From NCBI GenBank assembly GCA_013397845.1, contig VZTG01001077.1, forward strand, positions 510,484-574,483: a stretch of DNA of 64,000 nt, read 5' to 3'. Below the pieces are notes generated by a model that was not told where the DNA came from, searched no databases, and saw only the letters and a list, made by a program, of their open reading frames with translations. The position numbers were made by a program, and so were the translations under genes. This DNA is from Melanocharis versteri. Its lineage: Eukaryota; Chordata; Aves; Passeriformes; Melanocharitidae. This document shows positions 12,772 through 24,892 of the stretch, in pieces; the stretch's first letter is position 1, and every line of letters begins with the position of its first letter.

Positions 12772-12985
12772 TACTTATCATGTACATAAGGCTTATCATC
12801 TTCAAAGCACTGTGAAAAGTATCCCCACTTCTGTGAGGTAGGTAAGCAGAGTTAAGGATGCTTTACTGAGAAGGCAAGCGAAGCAGCTGGGCAAGTAATG
12901 CCACTCAGGACCGACCAAATTTTAGCAGCAACCATGACTCAGAAGTTCTTTCCAATCTTAGGTGTTGACCATTAGGCAAGACAAG
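12772..12985 (-). mobile_element. MIR-family (tRNA-CORE-L2 type) SINE, near full length
   Basis: On the minus strand the element starts with a degenerate tRNA-type A box (gcctaatggtcaacacc) and runs through a decayed core. It then reaches the diagnostic cttacctacctcacagaag block and the 3' end cagtgctttgaagatgat before a tattgttattata-type tail. On the plus strand the best landmarks are atcttcaaagcactgtgaaaa (12800 on) and ctgtgaggtaggtaag (12831-12846), both close to the amniote MIR consensus as I remember it. Divergence is heavy, as expected for an element that was active in early amniotes. It is non-coding. Such old copies have sometimes been recruited as enhancers, but nothing here shows that. 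Confidence 0.7.
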
Positions 12986-13107
12986 CTGTTTTACAGCTGT
13001 TTCTCTTTGTTCCCTTTCAAATGCCCAAACCCAGGTTTTGTCTTTGTTTTGCAAGTGCATTTCTTACTTTAATTCATCTCAGAACATGATAGGATCTTTC
13101 CCCCCAC

Positions 13108-13262
13108 TTGTATTTCAAAGCAGAATTATTTTGCTGCTCAACTAAAGCAAGGTTTTTCTTACCAGTACCTCTTTTTGTAGTTCAAAGCAGGGTTTTTTTG
13201 ACTTCTTGTAGTTCAAAGCAGTGGTCTTTCTCTTGTAGTCTAAAACTAGGGTTCTTTTTAAC
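13108..13262. repeat. Degenerate ~31-bp minisatellite, about 5 units
   Basis: The core gtagttcaaagcag plus a T-rich spacer recurs starting at 13110 (gtatttcaaagcag), near 13144 (actaaagcaaggttttt), at 13177, at 13208, and at 13235 (gtagtctaaaactag). Successive spacings are about 33, 33, 31 and 27 bp. The two central copies are nearly identical and the outer ones are decayed, which suggests old expansion from the middle. The unit is not a CR1 or LTR segment I know. Confidence 0.8.
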
Positions 13263-15548
13263 TCAACCCTAGATAATTTGCTCATCTCAGTGAATTAGAT
13301 ATGCTATACTTAAGTATTCCAGACATTAACTCTTTCCTTCGATACCAAGACAAATCACAGTCAGCTTCAAAATCTTACTGCTTCCCATCATCTCCTTTGG
13401 CTGTCCGTTTCTCTCATGATCCCTGGTATTTTCAGTTTCACATCTGAGACGGATGATGTACTAAGTGCAGATGCAGGCATGCACAGTGCTCAGACCATGT
13501 TCCCAAATGGAACTTCTGCATTTGATTTGGGGGGAATGCTTGTTTTGGAACACTGACATGACTAGAAATATTTCACACAGCCCTCTGTATTTCTGAAAAG
13601 ATATTCGTGGCTTTTTTCCTGCTTTCTGAAGTGCAGAGGAGTTTGTTGTTATTTCTTTCCCTCTGTCCTGACACTCCAGAGCACCAGGCTAATGGCTATA
13701 GCCCAATTGTACGAGCAGTGCAGTGAATTTGGTTACCTAGCACACAGGACACTGCCTAATACATATTATATTTTGACAAGTAGGGTTTTCCTCTCACTCT
13801 TCCATGCTGTCAGCCTTTTTCTGTACATAGCATGTAGGTTAAAAAATCTTCTAATCCAGACAAACATTATTTTTAAAATAACATTTCATGAAACATCTCT
13901 CACTGGATATTTTGGGACAACATAAAATTGCCAAATGTGATTTGGAGGGACTAGCTTGTTTCACTGATCAGTTTTTAACCCTTACTTATCCTACATTTCA
14001 AAAGTCTCTCTGTGGCACGTTGCTGGAAAAGATCTGTGCTGACAGAGTTCCATAATACATTATAATGCGGTACTGAAAAGGAAACAGAAATAACTGGGAA
14101 ATGTATTTTTAAAACTATACAGCTCTTTGGAGAGAGGAATGAAACTAGAAAGACTGCACAATGGGGTCTCTTGAAGAGATTTTCAGCTCTGGGCTACCTC
14201 CTTGTGTGCTTGTTTCATCTACCGATCGCAGAATCTTCTTATCTCAGTGAATCAACCTATCAAATGCTGTAAATGTGGTGTGGCTCCAGCTAACAGGAAT
14301 CTATGCTGTCCTCATACAGACCATGGTCTTTGATTAATAATACATGAAGCAGTATAATTTTAAGCACAGAAGATTAAAAATCTAGAATTCTTTAAAGTGA
14401 TTTACAGCTCTGGCAACTGAAAACTTTTATTACCTCACTGCATGTGCTGTAGTCTGAAAGAGCAAATGCTCAGCTGGTCCCAAATGCCACCACACCATTA
14501 AAAACAAGAGGCCTTAAGATTCCCCACGGTGTGACTGGGGCTTTAACTTCTCACATAATTGTCCATTGCATGTCTGCTTCTGTGCTGAAATTCTGGTCTC
14601 AACAAAGTTAATTTTTTCACCTAGTACTCCCTCTGCTCCTTTCTGAAGAAATGAAAGTGTATTTCCTGTGTATTGCTAGAAGCTGTGTTAGCTTTCCTCT
14701 CTCTCTGGAGGAACGCATTATAGTCATGGGAATGCAGCTGATAATGGCTGTAGAAATAACACTTCAGCTCAAAGTTTCTTTAAGCAGTACTTTGTCACCT
14801 GAGTATTCTCAGGACTGAAAACTGTTATTCTACCTGCACCAAAAAAATGTGTGTATTTTTGAAAGCATTTCTCTCTCACCCACAAATATGCACACGCAAT
14901 ACCTGCCTCCGCTGAGCTAAAAGCACTTACACTTAGTGTACTCCAGCAAAAGTCCTCTCCACAAGTTTCTCCTGTTTCTTCTTTATTACTAAAACTTTTG
15001 CTGTTTTCTAGACAGAGTATGTTGGAAATTTTATATCTGGCACTACAAAGCCCATCTTCTTAGTCTTATCTAGCAGAAAGAGGGATGATCAGGTTGCCAG
15101 AGAGATAGAAAACTAAAACCAGAATTGCTCCATCAAGTAGCACCAATGACTCAATAGTCTTATCTCCCAGCCTTAGTATGGTCATTCAGCGGGAAGCTAA
15201 GAAATGGTGTAAAATAACTTTGCATCAAATTCTCTTTGAGTCAATGTGTTCCTAACTCCTAACAGAGTAACTGGGTTCATAGCACCTGCCCACAGGAAAG
15301 CCACCACTGCACACATAATTGTGCATGGCAGCTTAACAGCTTACATCAGCTGCCATGATCTTCACCCCTCTTGTAAAATATCAGCCTCTTTTACAGGTAG
15401 AAGAGACATGGATAGATCTAAGATCACTGCTAAGGAATCTAGTTTTTTCCTCTGCACCTTATTTCATAGTTGCATTCTACATAAAACGAGCCAACTTTCT
15501 TGCACATATCCAGAATCTGTATTTTACACAATGAAGGTGTGTCTTGAC
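13263..15548. other. Non-coding stretch, no gene supported
   Basis: Only short frames are present. A very weak MIR-like stretch (15384-15442) was considered and left out. The rest looks unique. Confidence 0.5.
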
Positions 15549-15590
15549 AAATACAACACAAAACAAGATAAATACAACATAAAACAAGAC
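15549..15590. repeat. Perfectly adjacent 21-bp tandem duplication
   Basis: The 21-base unit aaatacaacacaaaacaaga + t at 15549-15569 is repeated at 15570-15590 with two substitutions (c to t, t to c). It is a recent-looking duplication in A-rich sequence. Confidence 0.9.
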
Positions 15591-15732
15591 TAGGACCACA
15601 CTAGGAGTATAACTAGATCTAGTGAGTTTACAGGGAGTTTTATTTGTTGTAACATACTTGCTAATGAGACTGAAATTTCCCACTGACATTTATGGTTATT
15701 GTCCTGTGAGCTATGTATGTTAAAGGCTGAGG

Positions 15733-15811
15733 ATATCCACACTGGTAAGTGTCCAAAACTCACAGTCCTAACGGCATCCACAATGACAGTGTCCAAAATT
15801 CACAGACCTAA
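15733..15811. repeat. Two-copy tandem duplication, period 40 bp
   Basis: gtgtccaaaactcacagtcc (15749) recurs as gtgtccaaaattcacagacc (15789), and the upstream parts (atatccacactgg and gcatccacaatga) also align. It lies 140 bp from the 21-bp duplication, so this spot has duplicated locally twice. Confidence 0.85.
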
Positions 15812-18281
15812 AAGCTCCTTGGGAAAGAAGTGGGACCTTGTTTCCTGACAGTTCTCTGCAAGGTGACCTGAGCATCGGTGTTAACTACAGCTCTCACAGT
15901 GATATCCCCTGGTCACTGTGGAAACCTTTTTTCCAGCTACAAGGTATCCGTGCCTCAGCAGCTGGGAGACAGTGGGAACTAGCATTAGATGGATTCCAGG
16001 CAGAGCAGGGTGGACACTGCTTACCCTGCTGCCAGGAAACAGTCCTGTTCTCCTCCCTGACTACTCCAGACAGCTCTCAATGAAATGCTTGCAAAAGTAT
16101 GTCTGAATGACTCATTTGCAAGGAGTAATTTATCAAATTGATTTAGTCTCATTCCTGTTTGTGGGACTGTCCACATGCAAGTCACGATTTCCTCAAATTT
16201 ATTCATTGCCCAAAGTTAATTTTGTTTAAGCATGTGGACTGAATATGAACTGTTTTCTGTATTTGATCTCCCTGGCTCCAGAACGATTCGCAAATAATTG
16301 TAGGAGATCAAATTTATCACGTGGCCTCACTTCTGTTTCTTGACTGTGTGAAAACAATGTTGGATGTGAAAGCTGCATAAAGGGAGTTAAGTAAGTGTCT
16401 TGCATCTTAGTGCAGAAATGAGAACAGGATGGCTTCAGCTCTCGCATCCTGTGTAAAGGACCACAGGCTGGCATGCACAGGATCAGTGTGAATTCCAGTC
16501 AATGGCATCACTAGGAGAGACTGCTGCCTTGTGCACATTTCAGTGACTGACATGCCTAAGCAGATCGTTCATCAGCACAGATCAAGGCTGAGCCACTTAG
16601 TCTGACTTCTTCATCTCCTTGCTGAGACTAATAAAGTTACTTTTTTGTCACAGTAAACTATGGAGCATCTTTATAAAATACTATTATATAACTTTTTTCT
16701 GTGACTGACTCATCTCTCCATTATGTCACTGTTATATTAGCAAATGCACAGAAGATGTTCCTGATTTAAACAAACAAGAGAGAGGGCAATCAGTCCCTAC
16801 ATACTCAGGCAAACAATCTAGACACTGAATTATAGATAGGCCTAAAGTAAATGTATAAGTATGTTCAAGCTGATTTGTTGACTCAGTTCTATAAACACCT
16901 CTTGGATTTTAATCCACACTTCACTGTTTTCTGGTTTTATGCATCATTCTATTTTTTTACAATTCATCTTTTGTGTTAGATTTCTTCATGTATTTTGTCA
17001 TTCAGAAGCTTATGAATACAGCATATTTCAAGATGTGGATGTGATATATATTTGTTTTTCTCAGGAAAAATAAATAAGCATAAAAAAATACAAAAAGAGT
17101 GAAGAATATATAAACCCCAGCATGCAACAGCAGCATCTGAAATAACAAAAGCAACAACACTTTCTATTCATATCTGAACCAAGCCCACATTTCCCACTGT
17201 ACTTTACCGAGGCATCTGATTTTATCTGGGCACAATCTGTCCCTTTTGTTCTCCTGCAATTTCTTTGGTGTACATTTCCACTGTGAGATTGGTCTGATGA
17301 GAATTCCTGCCTCTTCCATCCTCACTTCAATCAAGTTAGACTTGCCAGTGAGAGTCTATCAATGGATTTAAATGGCTCATGTAATTGCTTCCTTTACTTC
17401 ACAATCTTCCTAACTTTCAAAACATAAAAAAAAACCCTAGAGTTTTTGTTTCCAGGGAAAAAATGGGAAACATAAGCTTTCAAAAATGGTGAACAGCATC
17501 TGAGTCCATGCTACTCAGCTCCTCAGGTTATCAACACCAAATACAGACCGGGGGGAAGAAAAAGAACACAGATAGAAAAAAAAGCAGTTTCAGAGTGGTA
17601 CCTTAAAAAGAAGGAGGTGGCTATTCCTAGCAAAAAAGAAAAAAAAAAAAGTAAATTGTATTTTTACCAGGCACAATTGTGATAGATATATGAATGTGAA
17701 AAGCAGTTTGCACAAAGTGTTTACCTAGTTTTCCTTTAGTTTGCATGGCTGCACTTTCTTACCCAAATAAATAGTCCCTCAGACCTTCCTTCCTCTTTCT
17801 CTCTATCTTTATGTCCATACTAACAAACCAACAAATGTTTAAACTAGCAAACAAATATTAGTAAATTGTTGCTGCTCCACAGGACACAAGGTGTACACCA
17901 CTGCACACGAAGGCACAGCAAATCTGGTCTGAATAAAAAACACATAGAAGCCACTGGGTCAGAATTCAGCCTCTTTCACATCACTTAGCACCAGCACAGC
18001 AGAACAATAAGATCTCTTATCTGTACAGCATGCCTAAATTTATTGGATTGGTGACTTACCCAGTTGCTTTTGTATGCACTGGATTTTCATGCATATAGAT
18101 ATTTTCTGGCCTGATCATAATTGCATTATTTAGTTCTACAAATCAATTTTGGCTATACATTGTTTCATCTAAAATGTTCTAGATACAGAGGCAGATACAT
18201 TTTGTATCACTAATTGATTAACCAAATTCCTAGATACAGCATCACAAATTTACAACTGCAAATTGAAGGCTAGTTCCTTAG
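15812..18281. other. Non-coding stretch, no gene supported
   Basis: It holds the inverted repeat listed separately, short A tracts (for example around 17632-17650) and several 60-80 codon frames with no recognised content. Confidence 0.5.
16261..16313. repeat. Perfect 11-bp inverted repeat, 31-base spacer
   Basis: atttgatctcc (16261-16271) is the exact reverse complement of ggagatcaaat (16303-16313). As RNA it would form an 11-bp stem with a 31-nt loop. It is too short for a typical microRNA precursor and may be coincidental. Confidence 0.6.
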
Positions 18282-18360
18282 CTCTTCTTTCTTTTCTTCC
18301 TTTCTTCCTATCCTTTCTTTCTATCCTTCTTTCTTGCTTGCTTGCTTTCTTGCTTTCCCA
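18282..18360. repeat. Polypyrimidine tract (CTTT/CTTC/CTTG)n
   Basis: Almost 80 bases are pyrimidine on the plus strand, broken by a few A and by a ttgcttgcttgc sub-run. It is an impure tetranucleotide microsatellite of mixed units. A second short T-rich tract follows at about 18511-18530. Confidence 0.85.
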
Positions 18361-21204
18361 TTTTCCTGAAGTAAGTTTGGTAGCCAGACTTCATTAAACC
18401 CCTGAAATAAGTGCCTTTGACTGGATCTCAACTAATTCTTCTGGCTCCTGGACCTTTCCTTGGAAGAGTGGAACACAGTGCCTCTGTGGTTCATACTTAA
18501 ACTCTCCTCTTCTTTTTTTTTTTTCTTTTTAATCCATGTCACTTTTATCTAGCACCCATCCTACATGTGCGACAAGCAGCTGAAACTAGGCTGTTGTTGG
18601 TTTCCAAATATATATCACTGTGTTAACACTTTCAGATTAGCTCTGATCTCCCAGTGAAGAGATGAATTCAGCTGATAACATTTTACAAGACCCGTTCCAT
18701 TAAATTCATTGCCGGATCCATTTTAGACACATACGAACTTATGGTCACCTGGTTCTTCCTTCTACCAAGGCAAGCCTGCCTCTTACACTTCACTTCCACT
18801 CCTTCTCAGTCATCTCAAGAAATAGGTCTTTTAGCACATTTCAAGGGAAACTCTTCCCTTCTTATGGGAAGTGATATTTAGCTTGTATTCTGAATATTAA
18901 ATTTAAATTCTTTTCCATCCGGTGTCACACTAACAAACCTGCCTACTCTCTCTTGTCACTGTTCAGGATCAGAATTTTGAGGCTGTTTGGAAGTTCTTTA
19001 GGACACATCTCTTACTGAGCTAGGAAATGCCAGGTGCCCACTTGACTGTATAATGGCAATTGTCTCCTTCCCGGCACATCATAAGGAAAAGCCTAATATA
19101 GGAACAGACATGTATCATTCATATTTGTTTTTTCCTGAAGACTGTGAAGAAGTCTTCAGTCCTTCCAGACTGCATGCAGTCATCTCACAGTCTCTGATAT
19201 ACTGATACATTTTGCAGCAGCATTGAGGCAAAACAGGAACAGCCTTCCTGAAACCAATGGCACTATCAGGCCTATTTAAAACCTAGAAGAGGAGAGGACA
19301 TCAGGAACAAAGGAAATACATTAGGTGCCAATGAAGACAGAATTCAGATTAAGATTCGTTAACTTTATTTTCTAGTTTGAATTTCATTTTTTGTGTTCCT
19401 GCTCACAGTTCTACTTTCTGTTTTTCTTATTTCTCTCCTCAGTAGTGTATGAAGCTCCTTCCAAGCCAGGGCATTTTCAGCCAATTTCAGTCCTTTTGAC
19501 TGCACTCATATCCAAATCAATTTGAATTATTTTTATTTTTTTCTATTCAAGAAATGTTATTCATGGCCAGTCTGCAGTTTCTAGGACAAAAGTCAAGCCA
19601 ACTGCCCACAGACTTCTCATATTGCTTTCTGTTTGTGTTTGAAATCTCACAGAAAAAGCAAATTATTTTTTGCAGAGTGCATCTGGGAACAATTGATAGA
19701 GTTTATGAGACCAACAGAAACTTGTGGTGTATTTAAGCAGGTTTTGGAACTCTATAACAAACGCCTGACCCAAGGCCTACTGAAATAAATGGAAGAAAAT
19801 TCCCACTGATTCCTGTGGTCTCTTTGGATCAATCCCTCAGTTACTTAAGCCAAAAGACATAGTAAGGCACTTCTGTAATTAGCAATGCCTGACGTCTTTG
19901 CCAGTGACACAGCCTCTGGGGGCAGCACGTGTAGTCCCTGTTTTCTGACTCAGCCTCAGAGAAGGAGCATGGAAAACTCATTTGATGTAGGGAACTTCAA
20001 GTTGTTTTAAAGCCTTGCTGCAGGTCTGCTGGGCTTGTGGCTTTGGAGGTTCTATGTGTACCTAAAGTGATCAAGGCTGCAAGATAACACAGGCTATCCT
20101 TCTGTGCATATGAGATTTGTAGTGTTTTGTACCAATAAGCTGCAAAGAACAAAATGTCAAGGGCTAAAAGAGAATCATTCATCGAGGACAATAATCAAAA
20201 TGCTGAATTCATGCCCCAGGTTTGTGTCACAGGAACCCTCACTTGGCGTGTTTCTTACTGTAACACTTTTTTCCCCTGCCATGTGAATTTCCTGGTCCTG
20301 AGCAAGCTTGGTGCTCAATCTAAAGCAGCCACCACACAGGTGAGCAGCCTCTGGTGCATTGCGTGGCATCTAGGATTGCTATCAAGCCTTTTCATAAAAT
20401 ATCCTGTGTCCCACTCTCTTTCACTGTCTCCAGAGTGAATTTGTGTAATTCTGTGGAAAGTTATGGAATTTTTTTTCACACTAATGCTAATAAGAAGAAT
20501 CTGGCCAACACAATTAGGCCTTATTTTCTATAACTTTTAAAAAATATACTATGTATTCCTAAATAATATATGAAGTTTAAAAACAAAATTGATGGGTTAA
20601 TAATAAAAAATACTACAATGAGAAAATTAAGAGATACAGGCAAGTGCTAACAGGTCGATCTTCGGCTGAGACTTGGAAGAAAATTGAGAGTTTATGAGTC
20701 AAAGATCTATACAGAATCAGTTTCAGATGTGAGGAAGGAGCTGAACAAAAAAAGTACATCACAAACCACAAATGGTGTGTTGTACAGAGACAGAAAGAAA
20801 AATCATCTGTAAGACGAGAATGAAAAATAAGGATGATGATTGAGAAAGAAAACACCCAATAAAATATCCCCGGGCAAGTTTTGTGCAGCACCCAAGTAAT
20901 ACTAAGTCCAAGTGAGAAATAAAATAGGGAGCTCACGAGAGAGGCAAGTGTGTAGTTTTGAGAAGGTGGGTAAAGCCCTAGGAACCCGCTGTTTGGGAAC
21001 GCTGTGGAAGAGAGAACTGAACTAACCAAGGTAGATCTGTACCAATAACGTGGCAGAGGAATCCAGCAGACATAAAATCAAGTTCAGGCAGGCTTGGGCA
21101 GTGCTCCATGATTGCCGTATAAATAGGGTGCATGCCGTTTTCCCCAGGAAGAGATTGCTTGGGAGCACCTATCTCTTTACAGATATCTTTGTAGCATCAC
21201 TCTG
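18361..21204. other. Non-coding stretch, no gene supported
   Basis: The longest frame is 20613-21029 (minus, 138 codons), hydrophobic and Phe/Ser-rich because the plus strand is A/G-rich. It has no recognised domain and overlaps nothing informative. Confidence 0.5.
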
Positions 21205-21301
21205 TTATCACAGTACCTCACAAGTTTAAAGACCATTATTTGTCCCTAAATATTGTATTCCAAAGGTACAGATGTAGGAACAGAGACACAGAATCAGATC
21301 G
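21205..21301 (-). mobile_element. Probable MIR-type SINE core remnant
   Basis: tacagatgtaggaacagaga followed by cacagaatc (from 21267) closely matches the plus-strand appearance of an inverted MIR core ('ttacagatgaggaaactgaggcacagag'). The upstream cctcacaag and ccattatttgtccc pieces fit the expected order but are weak. The tRNA head is not visible. Confidence 0.4.
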
Positions 21302-21759
21302 TTGCATTGTTTATGTGCTTACTTCTAGCGTGATGGAGGAGCAATGCTTGTGCATTGATTAAAATTGCTGCTTCTCTTCAGACTTGCCATTCAAACAGGT
21401 GAGCTCTCTCAGTCCACAGTGCTGTGAATGACCAAAATGTCCAATAAAAATAGTATTTACATGTAATTTTTGGTTTAGTGTTACCCCTGGGCCAGATCAG
21501 AAGGGTTGAAAATGCTGGGCGTTTTCTATCAGCAGCAAGGGCGCTTAGGAAGTGAGAGCTCCTCATTCCCTCAAACAGGCAAGAACCCATGGTGGTACAT
21601 TTGAAATTATCCCTGGTGGCTGTCCCTTTTCAATTAAAGCCGGTCATAGCTGACCTACTCTTTATTAAATGTTAATCCGTAGCTGCTTCTGAGACACCAG
21701 CAATTCAGGGTCTGGACTTGAATCCCAACCAGCTCCGCACTCACTATTAGGCAATGATG

Positions 21760-21935
21760 CAGAAAAAAATGCTGTTTACCTCCATGCTGAGTCTGCTTCT
21801 CTAATTATCACCCTGTAATGTGAAGGTTCACAATTAAAAGAGAATGGAGTTTAAAAAAGGGCTGCTTGGTGTTTCCAGCCGCTGTTTCTGCCAAGAATAT
21901 TAAATATAAGCTGTATCCAGTGATTTTCTGTGAAA
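21760..21935. promoter_or_regulatory. Candidate conserved non-coding element (motif-based guess)
   Basis: This is complex, repeat-free sequence rich in homeodomain-type cores (ctctaattatcacc, cacaattaaaag) and a tgaaggttcac nuclear-receptor-like half site, with no open frame of interest. It has the texture of vertebrate developmental enhancers, but conservation cannot be judged from one genome. Confidence 0.2.
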
Positions 21936-21937
21936 AC

Positions 21938-21959
21938 TTTTTTTTTTTTTTTTTTTTTT
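21938..21959 (+). repeat. T22 homopolymer
   Basis: Twenty-two consecutive T are followed by aggaagcagtcc. This is the longest mononucleotide run in the window. There is no retrocopy upstream or downstream that would make it a poly(A) tail. Confidence 0.95.
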
Positions 21960-24384
21960 AGGAAGCAGTCCAGTCAGGGAAGAATTAGCATTGAAATATA
22001 TGAATATTTTATGTCTAAAGTGTGATAGGCACATATTTATTCACACAGGGTTTCTCACAGCTCAGCATTTATGTTGTTTGCTCTGCATTTGACATCATCT
22101 GAATAATATTAAGTTCCCAGGCATATTATACGTGACAAAACTAATTCTTTTCTACTCAATTTTGCCACAAAATTTTCAGGCTTATATCCTTCAGTTATTT
22201 CAGCCCAGCAGATAAAAAAAATTAAATACCATATCAGTCCTTTCTACTTTTAATTCCAAGAACCTCGTTTTGTCTTCTTAATGCCTTCATATTTATGTGA
22301 GGGTTTCTGGTCCATTCACAAAATGTGTTGACTAGGTATGCACAGTGTTTTCTTCCCAGAGTCCAAGCCCAAACGGATTTTTTATACGAACATATACAAG
22401 TATCAAAGTAAACAGCATCCTTCATAAAAGTGTAATGAGGTATGGTTCAGGGATGTAGACCAGGACTTTAACTTTTGCTGAACTGTAGAAGGAACCAGAG
22501 CTCCTTCACTACTTTCTTCTGATGCCTGGGATAACAAGTGCTTTTCCTACACATCCTTCTATTCTTCCATTCTCATTCTCTTCTCAATATTACTGAAGAG
22601 TAAACATCCATCAGAAAAGAATTCTTGTCCTTGTGATTTTGGATGTTTTTCTACTCTACTTCCTCACATCCCTGCCCTATTTCCTCATGACATTTTTCAT
22701 GAGGCAATGCTATTTCAAACATAAAAGTTCTCTCCCGAGTCAAGAACTGTCAGGATTCCCAGGCATCACTGTTTCCGAAAAGAGGAACCAAGTGATGATC
22801 CCTTCAGAGTAGCTGCTACTCCTTGTAACCAGCAGCAAAGCATTTGAGGGAGTTTCTTTAGCTCTGAGGTTTCCCATAATGATCTGAGTGCAGAAGAGCT
22901 GGTGCCTCAACCTAATCTTTTCAGATTCTCTACCACTATCAGACATGAGTTGTCCAAAGACTTTCTGAGGCCTTGATAATGACAGAATATAATACACAAC
23001 ATGAATTTTCATGGGAGGGTATAACTGTACCTTGTTTAACTGACAGAGCTAGTTAGGAAATAACACAGTTTGACTACAGTTCCCTTATCTAATACGCATA
23101 TTTATCCAAGCAACTTCACAGCAGATGACGGTCACGTTCTGACAATCCTCCTTGTATCAATGTGAAAAAATGGGCCTCTTAGATGAGCCTTGTCAGAAGT
23201 GCTTTGGTGTGCACTAATTTGATCAGAGGCTGGAGCAGAGCAGCCAAAAACGAACATCAGTGAGGAGTGTCACCATGATTTCCTCTAGTACTTAACATTT
23301 TTTGTGGATCTCTTAGAAGTCAGAAGAATATTTTAAAATGCCACAAAGTCTGACACTTTTGTTTTTGGATGTGTTGCTGCCCGAAGTCCCTTTCCCTGTT
23401 TCAGAACAACTATGACTCTCAGAGATTTGACAGACTGACCAAGGAAGACAAGTTTTCTTAAAGCAAAGCCACTGTCTCACATTTGTGACTGTCAGGCCAA
23501 ATACTACGTAAGAGTCCAAATCCAGCTGCACTGCTCACTATTTTTTAACCCCTCTATCTGTCATTCAGAATTCCTTATTTCATGCATCTGTTTGATTTGT
23601 CACATTATTTGATTCAAGAACACTTAATTTTTTTTAAAAAAAGGGTGTAGATTTTGTATGTATTCTTGCCAAATGTACTCTTCCTGAGCTATAACTTTAC
23701 AGTGTACCTACTTCTGGTAAACTGTACGCTGTCATAACCCTATTGTAACAGCAACACTGAATAGTTATTTAGTTACTTAAGCACCTGCTGAATGGTTGGC
23801 ATTATCCTTTAGGCAGCATTTACTACTTCCTAATTGAAAATACAAACAACACAGTAGATGAGAATGTAAGATTTCTACAATGATTTTATGTGCTAGATAT
23901 ACATAAAAGCAGTGGCTAAGCATCACCTGCAAAATAGCAACAATGTCCTGTAAACTGGCAATTTAAGATGCAACTACATGCACATGATGATAGAGTCAGA
24001 TGGAATATTAATATATCTCACTATTTATTTGTATATGCATGCATATATCTTGAAGAAAAAAGATTAGGTCTCAGTTGTCAGGTTTTTGCTGGTTGTGGTT
24101 TTACCCCTGGGTCTTTTTGGGGAGAAGGACATTTGAAATTTAAGAATCCAAAATAGCTCCTTGCAAGATCCATGTTTGCTAGACTTTTTAAAAAACTTGG
24201 ATACAGGATATTTTGGGGCACATAAATAATACACATAACGAAACAAACGTAAGTGTATGACTCTCCTCTTCCCTGCTCATGATGAAATGAAAAATACTGA
24301 CATCCAGTCTGGTGTTTGCAGTACAGATCTATTCAATTTGGCTTACACAGATGCACGTGTTGAGAGTAAAGGTCCCCTAAACCT
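21960..24384. other. Non-coding stretch, no gene supported
   Basis: Short frames only, the longest being 22740-23012 (minus, 90 codons). No repeat is recognisable. Confidence 0.5.
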
Positions 24385-24638
24385 GCCTTGGCATGAAGCT
24401 GTGTCAGGAGGGGCTTAGGTCGAGTATTAGAAAAAGGTTCTTCACTCAGAGGGTGTCTGGGTGCTGGAGTGGGCTTCCCAAGGAAGTGGTCACAGCACCA
24501 AAACTGACAGTGTTCAAGAAATGTTTGGACAATGCTCTCAGGCACAGGGTGTGACTCTTGGGGTGTCCTGTGCCGGGTCAGGAGTTGGACTCAATGATCC
24601 GGATTGGTCACTTCCAACTCAGCATGTTCTATGATTCC
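24385..24638 (+). mobile_element. CR1 LINE fragment, 3' end
   Basis: The sequence runs from ggcatgaagctgtgtcagg through gtattagaaaaaggttcttc and gggcttcccaaggaagtgg. It continues through the 3' UTR (caggagttggactcaatgat, cacttccaactcag) and ends with gttctatgattcc. This is a different CR1 subfamily from the copies at 685 and 48183, recognisable by the 'cttggggtgtcctgtgccggg' segment. Only the C-terminal codons of ORF2 and the 3' UTR remain, and the terminal octamer is single. No protein can be made. A 70-codon minus-strand frame here (24333-24545) is an antisense shadow. Confidence 0.93.
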
Positions 24639-24841
24639 AAACAAGCTTTACTCCAAAGAACTCATTAAACTGGTGACACTCTCCCCAAGAGATGTGGAAC
24701 ACACTGTGACATCACTTTTACACACTGTTTTCTTATTCACATGACAGGAATCAATTTGTGTCCAACAGATCCACCTACTCATATAGGCCTGAGTGCCTGC
24801 CTGCCTTGTAACCCTGGTTCTGCAGGAGCTAAGAGAAGGCA

Positions 24842-24892
24842 GGGATGGATGGATGGATGGATGGATGGATGGATGGATGGATGGATGGATGT
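24842..24892. repeat. (GGAT)n microsatellite, about 12 pure units
   Basis: An uninterrupted tetranucleotide array runs from 24842 and ends in gatgtcat. Its purity suggests length variation between individuals. It lies about 200 bp downstream of a CR1 3' end but does not touch it. Confidence 0.98.

Noticed and set aside
15384..15442. Another MIR core (tttacaggtagaagag, ctaagatcactgct)
   Set aside because: Only scattered words match and the order needs several gaps, so it is too weak to list.
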